From assembly GCA_038030265.1 (NCBI GenBank), contig CM075938.1, positions 1,899,009-1,963,008 on the forward strand: a stretch of 64,000 bases of DNA, written 5' to 3'. Positions within the stretch are counted from its first letter, which is position 1; every line of letters begins with the position of its first letter. The notes beneath the pieces were generated by a model, which was not told where the DNA came from, ran no database searches, and saw only the letters and a program-made list of their open reading frames with translations. Of the stretch, positions 1 through 10,200 are shown piece by piece. This stretch comes from Corythucha ciliata. Taxonomy: Eukaryota > Arthropoda > Insecta > Hemiptera > Tingidae. The position numbers and the translations under genes are program-made.

Positions 1-1
1 G

Positions 2-1615
2 AATCGTTCGTCCTCGCATCTTACTGTCGATTCCTTAGGCGAGGAAGTGGATCCTCCTCGAATGAGACAAAATAATTCGACCGCTCAATCGCGCGACGTG
101 AGCCCTGGGTCGGACCAGTTACCAAGGCCCGTGTCACCTTGTGACCTATCTTCGGTCTCTATTCACGACAAGGAGGGTAAAATGCTCAAAAAGCTTACCC
201 CATCGACTCAAAATGAGCACGGTGCCTTTTCGACCGTTCGCCTACCGGCAATCGAATTACCCTCCTATGACGGGAAAAAAGAGTCCAATTGGACTAATTT
301 TAAAGAACTTTTCAACTCTTTAATTTTGGAAGACCCTTTGATTCCTGCAGTTCGAAAATTGTACTACCTCAGGTCAGCCCTACGAGGTGAAGCACTGGCC
401 AAGATTCAAAATCTTCGTCTGGAAGCCGGCAACTTGGACGTAGCTTGGCAAACTTTGGTGAAAAGTTATGACAATAAACGCGTCATTTCCACTGAGCTTT
501 GGGCTCAGATCGTTCGGCATCCCATCGTGGGTAAAAATAATACCACTCTCGCCGATTTGGTTTCTAAATTTTCCACTAACCTCGATGCTCTCAAGGCTTT
601 GGGCCACAATGTCGATGAGTGGGGGTTCGTTCTTTTGTATTTAACGTTGGGGAAAATTGACGATGAGTCTCGCTCATTATTCGAAAATTCGGTCGCTGCT
701 GATGAGCCAACGTTCCCTGAGCTGTTCGCTTTTTTGGAGAGGAGAGCAAAGTCCCTTTCGGCCACGGTTCACTACTCGAAAACTACAAAGTTAGCCAGTC
801 AGCAGTCTGATGGCAAAAATCGAGCAAAAGGCGTTTACGTTGCAACGTCTAGCGCGCCCAGTACGTGCTTTGCGTGTGATTCGCACGCTCACTCAGCAAT
901 GGATTGCAAACGGTTTCTCAATTTAAGACCTCCTGATCGTTACAAGGCCGTCAAAAAGGCAAGAGTTTGCATACTTTGTCTATCAGGGAATCATGCCGCT
1001 GCCTCATGCAGTTCGAAAACGTCGTGCCGTGTGTGTAAGAAGAACCATCACACATTATTACACTTCCTCAATTCAGAAGAGTCGTCGCAACTCCTTACTA
1101 AGGAATCTGGTCCTTCGGAGCTGAACAGTGAGGCAAACTTCTGTAACACTTGTGCCGTTGCAAAAAGGAATTCGGATAGGCACGTTACCATTCTTCTTTC
1201 TACAGCTTTATTGTCAATTGTAAATAAATCCGACGAACGTGTAATCGCCCGGGCTTTGATCGACCCCGGCTCGCAGTGCTCTTTAACGACTCTAAAATTC
1301 GCTAAAAAATGTGGTTTGCCTCTTCAAAGTTATTCGAGGCCAGTAAAGGGTCTTGGTGGTAACGCGGTTCCCATAAAAAATTCTGTACAGGTTAGATTCA
1401 CCTCTACCTCCCGAAACTCGCCTACCTACGCAGTGGATACGCTGTGTGTTGACCGCATCACAGGCAAGATTCCTTCGGTCGAATTGCCGGCGCAACAGTG
1501 GGAACACCTCCTGGATTTGGATCTGGCTGACCCGACGTTCTCAACGCCACAAGAGATTGACATCCTTTTGGGGGCAGATATTTTCCCGAGACTAATAAAA
1601 TCGGGTAGAAAATAG
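2..1615 (+). CDS. BEL/Pao Gag-protease, 5' partial
   Basis: Gag packages the element RNA and the protease matures the polyprotein. The frame is open from base 2; the first ATG is at 62, but the frame upstream suggests the true start lies outside the window. Residue numbers here count from base 47. An arthropod BEL-type Gag domain (about 60-250) is followed by Cys/His clusters: CFACDSHAHSAMDC near 280, a second CX2CX4HX4C knuckle near 315 (CILCLSGNHAAASC) and a third (CRVCKKNHHTLLH). The retropepsin active site near 405 reads ALIDPGSQCS, so the usual DTG or DSG is DPG here; this may be a damaged or variant site. The frame ends at an in-frame TAG just before the conserved GPSGTP block that normally continues into RT, so gag and pol were one ORF. 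Confidence 0.9.
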   Translation, partial: NRSSSHLTVDSLGEEVDPPRMRQNNSTAQSRDVSPGSDQLPRPVSPCDLSSVSIHDKEGKMLKKLTPSTQNEHGAFSTVRLPAIELPSYDGKKESNWTNFKELFNSLILEDPLIPAVRKLYYLRSALRGEALAKIQNLRLEAGNLDVAWQTLVKSYDNKRVISTELWAQIVRHPIVGKNNTTLADLVSKFSTNLDALKALGHNVDEWGFVLLYLTLGKIDDESRSLFENSVAADEPTFPELFAFLERRAKSLSATVHYSKTTKLASQQSDGKNRAKGVYVATSSAPSTCFACDSHAHSAMDCKRFLNLRPPDRYKAVKKARVCILCLSGNHAAASCSSKTSCRVCKKNHHTLLHFLNSEESSQLLTKESGPSELNSEANFCNTCAVAKRNSDRHVTILLSTALLSIVNKSDERVIARALIDPGSQCSLTTLKFAKKCGLPLQSYSRPVKGLGGNAVPIKNSVQVRFTSTSRNSPTYAVDTLCVDRITGKIPSVELPAQQWEHLLDLDLADPTFSTPQEIDILLGADIFPRLIKSGRK

Positions 1616-4600
1616 GGGCCAAGCGGCACACCTCTGGCTCTTGAGAGTTCACTGGGCTGGTTGTTGATGGGACCAGTTGCCACCGACAATGTTTTGGTGT
1701 CCCAAGGCGACACTTTGCAATCTTTGACATCGGTCGTGCTGCACGTAAGTCTTGAGGAAATGGTCACTTCATTTTGGGAACTGGACGCCTTCCCTAAAGA
1801 AAAAGTAGTGGCTCCTGAAGAGCTATGGAGCGAGGACTTCTTCGCGTCAAATCATCGACGTCAGGATGACGGCAGGTACATTGTGCCGCTTCTCTTCAAG
1901 CCAAACGAGCCTGATTTGGGCGATTCCAAGCGTCGGGCGACTAGTCGTCTCATGGCTCTCGAAAGACACTTCGAGAAAGATGACAATCTCAGGGTTGAGT
2001 ATGGTAAGTTCATGCGAAACCTCATCGATTCCAGTTTAATGGAAAGAGTACCGCCATTGAACTACGAGCCGAAAGAATCTGGTTCTTTCTACTTGCCCCA
2101 CCATGCGGTTTGGAAATCAGATGGAGCGAAAAAATCAATTCGCGTGGTATTCGACGCTTCGGCGCGATCGACGAATGGCAAGTCATTAAATGACTGCCTT
2201 TTCCCAGGCCAAAAACTTCAGAATGAAATAGTGGATGTACTTCTTGGTTTTCGTATGTTTCCAGTGGCTCTCATCGGAGATATTCGTCAAATGTTTCTCC
2301 AAATTCGTCTCCAAGAAGACCACTGCGATTTTCAAAAAATTCTTTGGCGTTTTGACGCCACTGACCCGATTGATACTTATCGGCTCCTGACCGTCACTTT
2401 TGGGGTGAAATGCAGCCCTTTTTTGGCAATCAGAACGTTGCATCAACTTGTGAAGGACGAGGGGGAACCCTACCCCGCTGCTTCACGTGCCCTCGAACGA
2501 CAAATCTTCGTAGATGACCTGCTTCTCTCGTGTGCCTCAATCGACGAGGCTCGTTCAGTGCATGGAGAATTGGTAGAGCTACTCGGAAAGGGTGGCTTCA
2601 GCATGAGAAAATGGGCATCAAATTATGACGAAGTTCTGGATGGGATACCGTCTGAAGATCGACGGATTGGCGTAAACGTTGCCTTCGATTGTGACAGCCC
2701 ATTTCTAAAAGTACTCGGGCTTGACTGGAATCCTCAAGAGGATTATTTTACTTATAGGGTTTTTTCGATCTCTGAGAACGCGACCAAACGAACCATGCTT
2801 TCACATTTGGCTCGTGTTTATGACCCCTTCGGATGGCTCGCCCCTTCAATTGTCATCGGGAAGCTCCTCATAAAGGACTTGTGGAACGAGAAATTGGGCT
2901 GGGACGATCAGGTCTCTCCCGAAATAAAATCGAGATGGCTCCGATTCCACGAGCAGATCGAGAAGTTTTCGAAATTAAAAATCAGTCGACCAGTACAACG
3001 GATTGGTCAACATCCACGATTTGTTTTGCACGGTTTCGCGGATTCATCAGAGCGCGCCTACGCTAGTGTTTTGTACCTATCAACGATCGACCTAAGTGGC
3101 TTGTCTTCGACGACAATTTTGGTGGCTAAGACTAAATTAAGCCCTTCGAATCGCAAAATAACCATCGCTCGTTTGGAGTTGTGCGCAGCTGTGCTTCTTG
3201 CGAGACTGATAAAGGATGTGTTGCCTACTCTACAGTCACATTTAAAGGTAGACCAAGTGTATTGTTGGACCGACTCATCCGTGACACTTCATTGGATTTC
3301 GCAGCCTCCTGAAAAATGGAAGACTTTCGTCGGCAATCGTGTCGATTTTATTAGACGAAGCACGGATCAATCATGGTGGAGACACTGTCAGTCGGAACAG
3401 AACCCTGCTGACTGCGCCTCTCGGGGAATGTACCCCAAAGAACTAGTCGAGTTCAAACTTTGGTGGCACGGGCCAGAATGGCTCCTTTTGCCTGAAAATA
3501 GTTGGCCAAAATCTAAGGTATCAATTAAAAGCGTAGATCCTGCGATTTTGGAAGAAAAACCCCAAAAATGCCTTAAAATCGTGACGCCGGAACAATTCTA
3601 TCTATCGATACTCAATCGTTTCTCTTCTTTGTTACGACTTCAACGGGTCACGGCCTTTTGTCTACGTTTCGGCTGCCCTCCGAGTACTCGTTATCGAGGG
3701 CCTTTAAGAACAAAGGAACTCAAAATTTCGCTCAACACTTGGATCAGACTAGTCCAAAGGGATCTCTTCGCTGATGATTTCCTTCGAATCCAAAATGGAC
3801 TAAATCCATCTAGTAAATTGGGTAAGTTGGGACCCTTTCTTGACGAAAATGGCATAATTCGAGTAGGTGGTCGGCTGTCATTATCCGATATGCCCTACCC
3901 CAAACGGCATCCCATTTTGCTGCCAAATAAAAGCCATTTGACAACGCTAATTGTCCGTTTTTACCACGAGGAATTCGGTCATTTGGGACCAACCTTACTT
4001 CTCGCTTCGCTTCGTCGCCGCTTTTGGATCCTCGCAGCCAGAAGGCTCATTAGATCTATCGTTTTTCGATGCGTGAAATGCCATCACGTAAAGCCCAAGA
4101 CCAATCAGCCCATTATGGCTCCACTACCGCGGGTTAGAACCGAACCTTCCTCTCGTGCCTTCGTGAATTGCGGTGTTGATTACGCCGGACCAATTGAAAT
4201 CAAATCGTCGACTCTCCGAAAATCGCCTAAAATAAAGGCCTACATTTGTATTTTCGTTTGTCTTTCTACTCGTGCCTGCCACATCGAAGTGGTCTCCAGT
4301 CTGTCGACTGCTGCCTTTATAGCGGCCTTGACCAGATTCGTATCTCGCCGAGGGCTCTGCTCACACTTATACAGTGACAATGGCACAAATTTTGTTGGTG
4401 CAGACAAGGAATTGAAAAAGTTTCTTATTCAATCACATAACCAATCTTCGTTGGCGGACAATGCCTCTAAATTTGGAATTCAATGGCACTTTATTCCACC
4501 CTCGTCGCCTCACTTTGGAGGTATTTGGGAGGCAGCCGTCAAAAGCGCCAAACGGTGTCTCATGAAAATTACACAGGGAGCTCTACTCACCTTTGAGGAA

Positions 4601-4858
4601 CTATCTACAGTGCTCACTAGAGTCGAAGCAGCACTCAATTCTCGACCCCTGACTCCCATGAGTGAGGATCCGGGGGAATTCGAAGCTCTGACACCAGCAC
4701 ACTTCTTGGTCATGGACAGCCTACACAATTTGCCAGAACCGGACTTGACGTTACCTGATGCAAGGATTGATCTTCGCGATCGTTGGAAACTCACTAGTCG
4801 ACTCTCTCAGCTATTCTGGAGGAGAAATTCAGTTTTTAAGGTTTTCTCAATCATCTAA
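1616..4858 (+). CDS. BEL/Pao Pol: RT, RNase H, integrase, truncated C-terminus
   Basis: This is in the same frame as the gag-protease ORF, directly after its TAG; the first ATG is at 1661. Visible parts, counted from 1661: RT palm with LIGDIRQMFLQI near 205 and the FVDD catalytic motif near 282; RNase H with HGFADSSERAYAS near 457, RLELCAAVLLARL and CWTDSSVTLHWI near 535; integrase zinc domain (HEEFGHLG and CVKC, near 768-805); integrase core with GVDYAG, YSDNGTNFVG and GGIWEAAVKS supplying D, D and E (near 838, 904, 953). The C-terminal domain breaks off near FWRRN and ends in unrelated residues at the TAA of 4856-4858. The RT palm, RNase H and integrase motifs look intact. Confidence 0.92.
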   Translation, partial: GPSGTPLALESSLGWLLMGPVATDNVLVSQGDTLQSLTSVVLHVSLEEMVTSFWELDAFPKEKVVAPEELWSEDFFASNHRRQDDGRYIVPLLFKPNEPDLGDSKRRATSRLMALERHFEKDDNLRVEYGKFMRNLIDSSLMERVPPLNYEPKESGSFYLPHHAVWKSDGAKKSIRVVFDASARSTNGKSLNDCLFPGQKLQNEIVDVLLGFRMFPVALIGDIRQMFLQIRLQEDHCDFQKILWRFDATDPIDTYRLLTVTFGVKCSPFLAIRTLHQLVKDEGEPYPAASRALERQIFVDDLLLSCASIDEARSVHGELVELLGKGGFSMRKWASNYDEVLDGIPSEDRRIGVNVAFDCDSPFLKVLGLDWNPQEDYFTYRVFSISENATKRTMLSHLARVYDPFGWLAPSIVIGKLLIKDLWNEKLGWDDQVSPEIKSRWLRFHEQIEKFSKLKISRPVQRIGQHPRFVLHGFADSSERAYASVLYLSTIDLSGLSSTTILVAKTKLSPSNRKITIARLELCAAVLLARLIKDVLPTLQSHLKVDQVYCWTDSSVTLHWISQPPEKWKTFVGNRVDFIRRSTDQSWWRHCQSEQNPADCASRGMYPKELVEFKLWWHGPEWLLLPENSWPKSKVSIKSVDPAILEEKPQKCLKIVTPEQFYLSILNRFSSLLRLQRVTAFCLRFGCPPSTRYRGPLRTKELKISLNTWIRLVQRDLFADDFLRIQNGLNPSSKLGKLGPFLDENGIIRVGGRLSLSDMPYPKRHPILLPNKSHLTTLIVRFYHEEFGHLGPTLLLASLRRRFWILAARRLIRSIVFRCVKCHHVKPKTNQPIMAPLPRVRTEPSSRAFVNCGVDYAGPIEIKSSTLRKSPKIKAYICIFVCLSTRACHIEVVSSLSTAAFIAALTRFVSRRGLCSHLYSDNGTNFVGADKELKKFLIQSHNQSSLADNASKFGIQWHFIPPSSPHFGGIWEAAVKSAKRCLMKITQGALLTFEELSTVLTRVEAALNSRPLTPMSEDPGEFEALTPAHFLVMDSLHNLPEPDLTLPDARIDLRDRWKLTSRLSQLFWRRNSVFKVFSII

Positions 4859-5189
4859 AAACGAAAATAAGGTCCGTTTGGCCAATTTAATTTTCCTCGA
4901 TGGGGCCCCCCCAGGAAATTCCTTAAATTAGTTGCCTATCGACGAGGATTGCATTTCTTATATTTTCAGATTCCACTCAAATTTGGTATTTGGAGGTTGT
5001 TCGACCTTAGAAAAAAGAATATGACGTCATTTGGGGGGGGGGATGAAAAATTGCTTTCACCCCCCCCCATCGTCTACTCAAAATCGGTATTTAGGGATTT
5101 TGGAACCTTCTAAAATTAAATTTGACGTCAGTTTGGGACTGACAATTTTGTCAACACCCTTCCCCCACGTGACTGCGGGGATGATTTTT
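4859..5189. other. non-coding flank of the BEL remnant
   Basis: AT-rich sequence with G and C homopolymers. I see no LTR, polypurine tract or gene. Confidence 0.5.
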
Positions 5190-5800
5190 AGCTGGGGCTT
5201 GACAGAGCCAAAGCCTGACTGAAAGATAATCCGTGAAAACTGGTTTCAAAGAATATTTTACGACATTTGAATTTTAAAATTTGGGATAAAGCATTCAAAA
5301 TCACAAAGCTCACGGTTTGAATAAGCCAAATCCATGAATTTGGGTTTTGAACTTCTGAATGTGCCAATTTTGTTTCCGAAAGAGCCAGAATCGTTAAAAA
5401 TTTGGTTTTAAAAGAGCCAAACTCGCGAATTTCGTATTTCCGAGAGTCAAACCTGTTTGTTGAAGGAGACAAACTCGTCGTACAATTAACGTCCCCCTCG
5501 ATGGCTTTTACGATAGCTAAATAAACGAAATTGTGGATATGCAAGAGCCAAACTCGCGAAATTTTGATTTGAACAGATTCATACCGCGGAATTTAGTTTT
5601 TTTTTTTTTACAACCAAATTTCGTGAAATTGGGTTTTTGTAAGAGGCAGACCCGCAAAATTTCAACTTGTTTTTTCAAAGGACCAAATGGTTTTTGAAAT
5701 TCGGTTTTTAAAAGATTCAATCCTTTGAAATTTATTTTTGTTAAAGTCAATAATACGAAATTTATTTATTGAATGATCTACCGGATCTGTAAGGGAGAAT
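5190..5800 (+). repeat. degenerate short-period repeat, family A
   Basis: The sequence cycles through variants of AGCCAAACTCGCGAAATTTG with a spacing of roughly 40 bp, for example near 5400-5440 and 5545-5570. Units are highly diverged and do not keep a strict period. The same family returns at 6106-6560. Confidence 0.6.
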
Positions 5801-6105
5801 TGGTTTTTTACTAGCAAAATTTCTGAATTTTACATTCTGGCAATTTTCGCCGTAATCGCAACAAATTGTAGAGAAATCTTCCGACTTGGGAGTCCGAGAT
5901 TTTTACGGTCAGATTCCGGTATAAATCCTTCCGGTCAAGTGGCCAGTCAATTGCAAATTTTGACGAATGTCAAGTGACCACAACACATCAACTACTACTA
6001 AGTGACTCTCTTGTCACACAGAAATTAAAAAGTGTTTAATTTTGTTGACTCTTCTGCCAATGTTACCCGATTTGGTCAGGGAAAACCGGGAAATTCAGTG
6101 GCAAC
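5801..6105. other. non-coding, with a CAGGGTTGCCAC-type repeat end
   Basis: No gene. Near 6060-6107 the text reads as a Phe/Pro-rich fossil repeat ending in GTGGCAACCCTG. The same ending occurs near 6735-6750, and its complement start (AGGGTTGCCA) occurs near 9352 and 27184. This looks like a dispersed hAT-like MITE end, but no full element is delimited. Confidence 0.35.
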
Positions 6106-6560
6106 CCTGCTTATTCCTTCAAGAACCGAATTCATTGGACTTAGCTCTTAAAAAATAGTAATTTTGGGGATCCGTCTCAATTGAATAAACAAACTCCGTG
6201 GGTTTGGATAAGCCAATTTCGCGAGATCTTTAAAAATCGAATTTTCAGTATTTGGCCCTTTAAAGCCTCAATTTGGCAGATTTATTTTCTTTTAAAATCC
6301 ACGGTTCGTTCGTCCACAAATTTCGTTAATTTGGCTATTTCAAATAGACATTTCTCTAATACCTACGCCAATTTCACTTTCACATATCTGGATCTTTAAA
6401 GACCATTTTTTGAGGATCTGGTGCCTTCAAAGCCAATTTCACGGATTTTCGTGGTTCGAAAATCCAATTTTGTGGGGCTGAATTCTTCAAAAAACGAATT
6501 ATTCGGAGTTTAGCTCTCATCTAACTGTAAAACCCCAATTTCCAGGATTTTCTCTCAATT
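6106..6560 (+). repeat. degenerate short-period repeat, family A (second block)
   Basis: Same family as 5190-5800: variants of AAGCCAATTTCGCGGATTTT and CGAATTTTCAG repeat about every 40 bp. No coding potential. Confidence 0.55.
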
Positions 6561-6929
6561 TAGATTACTATGTAATTATTTTTATTCCTAGTCGCCTACC
6601 CCCTAAAAACGGCCCTTTACACAGTTTAAGAAAGAGAAAAGTAACGATGAAGTCTACGATAAAGAAGCTGTCCACTCATTATTCCTTGACTTAGGTGTCA
6701 AAATGAAGAAATCCCCCGACTTTTCCCGGGTTTCCCCGGACTGTGGCAACCCTGAATAAGGTACGAAACTTGAGCGTACTTTATTTGAGCTTCGGCCCCA
6801 GGCAGCGATTATTGGCTCCAGGAACGGCGTGTCTCAATGGAGGCCACTCTTACTGTGCTTGCAGTCCGCCGCAGACCGCGGTTTCGGCAACGCCATTGTT
6901 GTCAAACAATTCAACGAATTAATCACAAC
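6561..6929. other. non-coding interval
   Basis: Contains a copy of the GTGGCAACCCTG-ending dispersed repeat near 6695-6750. Nothing else is recognised. Confidence 0.4.
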
Positions 6930-7210
6930 CGGTGTTGATACTTTCAGGGCACGAATCCGTTATTTCAATCATTTGCATTTTCAGGGCGCGAATCGTCAGT
7001 TTTTAGTCATTATTAGAGTGCGTGAAGCAAATTTAGCTGTTTTTAGGAAGCCGAGGCCACGTATGGTGCATTGACATGGCGCCCTAAACGTGCGTCTAGT
7101 AATTTAATAGGGCGCGAGAAGTCAGTTTGGCTGTTTTTAGAGCTGCAATCGCCAGTAGTTTCGCTATTTTTAGGTCGTAAACGCGAAAATCGTCAGTTTT
7201 GGACATTTGT
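6930..7210 (+). repeat. degenerate short-period repeat, family B
   Basis: Variants of GGGCGCGAATCGTCAGTTT followed by a GCTATTTTTAG-like stretch recur about every 35-45 bp. The same family forms the much longer array at 41830-43520. It ends in a poly-C run just past the ITM2 stop codon. Confidence 0.6.
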
Positions 7211-7251
7211 TCCCCCCCCCCCCCCCTCACCACTGATATTAATAAATTTGG

Positions 7252-10200
7252 CTAACCTCCACCGTTGAACTTTTCCAGTGTGTAAATCGGGTATTCAGCG
7301 CATTCGCGATTGATGTACATGCCAAGGCTCAATCTATCTTCAATAGCAGGTGTGACGACTCGCATTGTTTCACGAATAATAGTCGTATCAACATCGTAAT
7401 ATCCTATAAACAAAAAATAAAAAGGAAAAAATTAACGAGAGGTTTCAAACAAATTAAGACTTCGTCTGTTTTGACTCAGGACATTCACCTTGTTTCATTT
7501 TCTTGACAAGATCAGTTAAATTATCTGGGGGAAGGACCTCGGTACGATTCAACGGGATAACAAAACACTTGCGACCATTAACGTCAACAATGCCGGTTTT
7601 GTTCTTCGAAAAAAAAACAAAACATAATTACGATCATCACTAGCAGACGGGAAAAGAATGGCATTCTTACTGTTTTGAAGTCGTGAACGAATTTGCTGTA
7701 CTGCCTTCCGGCGAATTCAGGCACGCTGATTTTTTCGTGACTCTCTCCAATTTCAAACTCTTCTGGATACGTGTAGACTTGCTGCAGTGAAAAGGGGCAA
7801 TTATTAGAAGACAACCTCGATGTAACTGTATTCAACTTAAATAAACGACACGTACGTCGAGCATGGGCAGACCTTCGAGCGCCTGTCTCATTTCATTTTC
7901 ATTGATGGAAACATTGCACCATTCATGGTAACGACTGACCTGCAAATCCCGTGCAAAGGAATTATTCAAAGTTTAAAATAAATCGTGTTGAAAACTCCAA
8001 ATTAATGGTGCACAGACTACAATGCCGCTACTGTTATGCTAATTGTAATTCCGGAAAAAGATACTTAGAAAGTTGAGTGAAAACGCGAAAATCGTCATGT
8101 TACGGTTAGGGGGATAATACATATAGAAGAAGGGATTTTTCAGGCAGTTGAGCAAGCTAGCCGACCGTGGAAAACAATGTAGAGAGAGTGGAAAAGTGGG
8201 GAAAACCTAGTATTTCACCCACATTTCGGCATTTTGAGTCTTTCACTCACTCACTCATTCACTCTCAGTTTTCATCACTTAACCACTTCTTACCTGAGCT
8301 CGGACGAAATGATTATACACAGAGACACCCGTGAGAACGCCCAAACTTAGTACGAACAGCGCGACAATAAAAACACTGGAAGTGGGCCACGTGTTGGAGC
8401 GACGATCGCGAACCAACTCTCGGAGCGTGGCTTGACGGGAAGCCCAGTTCGGTGGCGGAACTTCAGCTTCAGTCTGGGGAATGAAGAGAAACAATAAGTT
8501 GGGAAAACAAAATAAACGAGCTTCAAGTGATCCAGTCACGTCTGAGGACAAGAACACTTTGGAGAAGTTTTGATTTCTTTCATACTGTATGTTTTTGAAA
8601 TGCTGAATCTATAAACACAATTTCGTGACGCAACGTACGATAAAAGGAAAAAAAAAATTAAATTTTTTCGTGGTTTTGGGCGCTTGGCTAAAAATCTAAC
8701 GGAGCAGCAAAATTCGCCAAATTTCACCACACTATCTGGATCTGGGTCCAGCTAATTTGCCCCCCCCCTCCCCAACGAAAACCTAAACTATACGCCTCTG
8801 GTCGTAACATAACTCGACAGGAGAGTGAGATAGGCCTACTGGTCACAGTCCTGATAGTAATTTTGTACTCCATTTTACTTCCATGTTCCCGTGGGAACGA
8901 TGACGTTTGTGAAAAAAAAAACGCTTGGCCATTTTTCTCTGACTTTTTTCATAAATTCACGAAATTCCCTGACTTTTTCAGTTTAGAAAATTCTTTGACA
9001 ATTCCCGGTTTTCCAGGTCTGTAGACACCCCTGGTTGCAGGCCTCATATTCAGGGCTGGGCAGTAATTGAATTACATGTAATTGAATTACGTAATTCAAT
9101 TACAATTAGTAATTGGTAATTTGTAATTGATAGCAACACGCCATTGTAATTGATAATTTGTAATTAAAAGCACTTTTTCGAAGTAATTTGTAATTAACAA
9201 TTACCAATTACATTTCTTCGAAAACTCAGCGGGTACTATTTCGCGCCTTACTTGGAGCTTTTGGAGGAGTTTTTGCATGAAATTCTCTGAAAAAAAAAAG
9301 AGTTTCAAAGCAATTATGACACGAGCGATATCCTCGAGCTTAGGGTTGCCAATTTGAAATTTGAGAAAAACTGTACAAAAGTTTCAAAGATCAAATCTCC
9401 AAACCAGTGGCGTAAGTAGGAATTTGTCTTAGGGGGGGGGGGGAAGGATCAGATTGAAATCTCATAAGGTTGAAAGGAGGCGGGTAATTTATAATAAATT
9501 TATAATAAATTATAAATCAGTCTTGTTCAGAGGTTGGTTGAGTGCGGTCTGAAAACTGAGAACAATGTCCAAGTGTGCGGAATGTAATAAAGGTTTTCTT
9601 AATCACGCCTTCCGCGTGTGTTGTGCTACATGCGAGGGTGTTTTTCATATTGCTTGTGTCGGTATAGAAACTGAAGACTACAAATTTTTGAAGTCGTCGA
9701 AAAGAGACTGGTACTGTAAAAAGTGTTCTGCAGCGAAAAGGAAATCAATGGTGGAGGGTAACCCCTCCCTAGGTGTAGTTTATGATTTTCTTGAAGAGCT
9801 AAGAACTGACTTCAACACGTCTCTGTCTGGTCAGCATAAACACATTGAAAAACTTTTTGAAGAAATTAAAGAAATAAAAACCCAGATGGGAATTCAAGCG
9901 GACAACGGTGACGAAATTCTCGCTAAAGTCAAGGGTATTGAGGAAAACATATCAAAGGTCACTCAATTGGCTGAGGAGTTAGAATCTAAAACTAAAAACA
10001 TCGAGAGTGAATTATTTAATCTTTCTGTATTCTTCAACCAAATGGAGCAAAAGGAAAAGGAAAATGACATTGAGATTCATGGGTGTCCCTTCGACAAAAA
10101 TGAAAACCTCACGGAAAAAATTATTAAAACGGCGAGCGCTATCAATTATGAACTTAAGGAGGAGATGATCGACAATTGCTATAGAACTAGACCTAAGAAG

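Larger units (their letters stand above)
1..4858 (+). mobile_element. BEL/Pao LTR retrotransposon, 3' truncated and cut by window start
   Basis: The region carries gag zinc knuckles, an aspartic protease, reverse transcriptase, RNase H and an integrase in the BEL/Pao order (protease before RT). The reading frame is already open at base 2, so the element continues upstream. At the 3' end the conserved C-terminal domain usually found after the BEL integrase (DUF5641 type) starts near 4770 but is lost after about 4830, and no LTR follows. It is therefore a remnant lacking its 3' end. One in-frame TAG (1613-1615) interrupts gag-pro and pol. The remaining 4.8 kb is otherwise open, which suggests a fairly young insertion. 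Confidence 0.93.
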
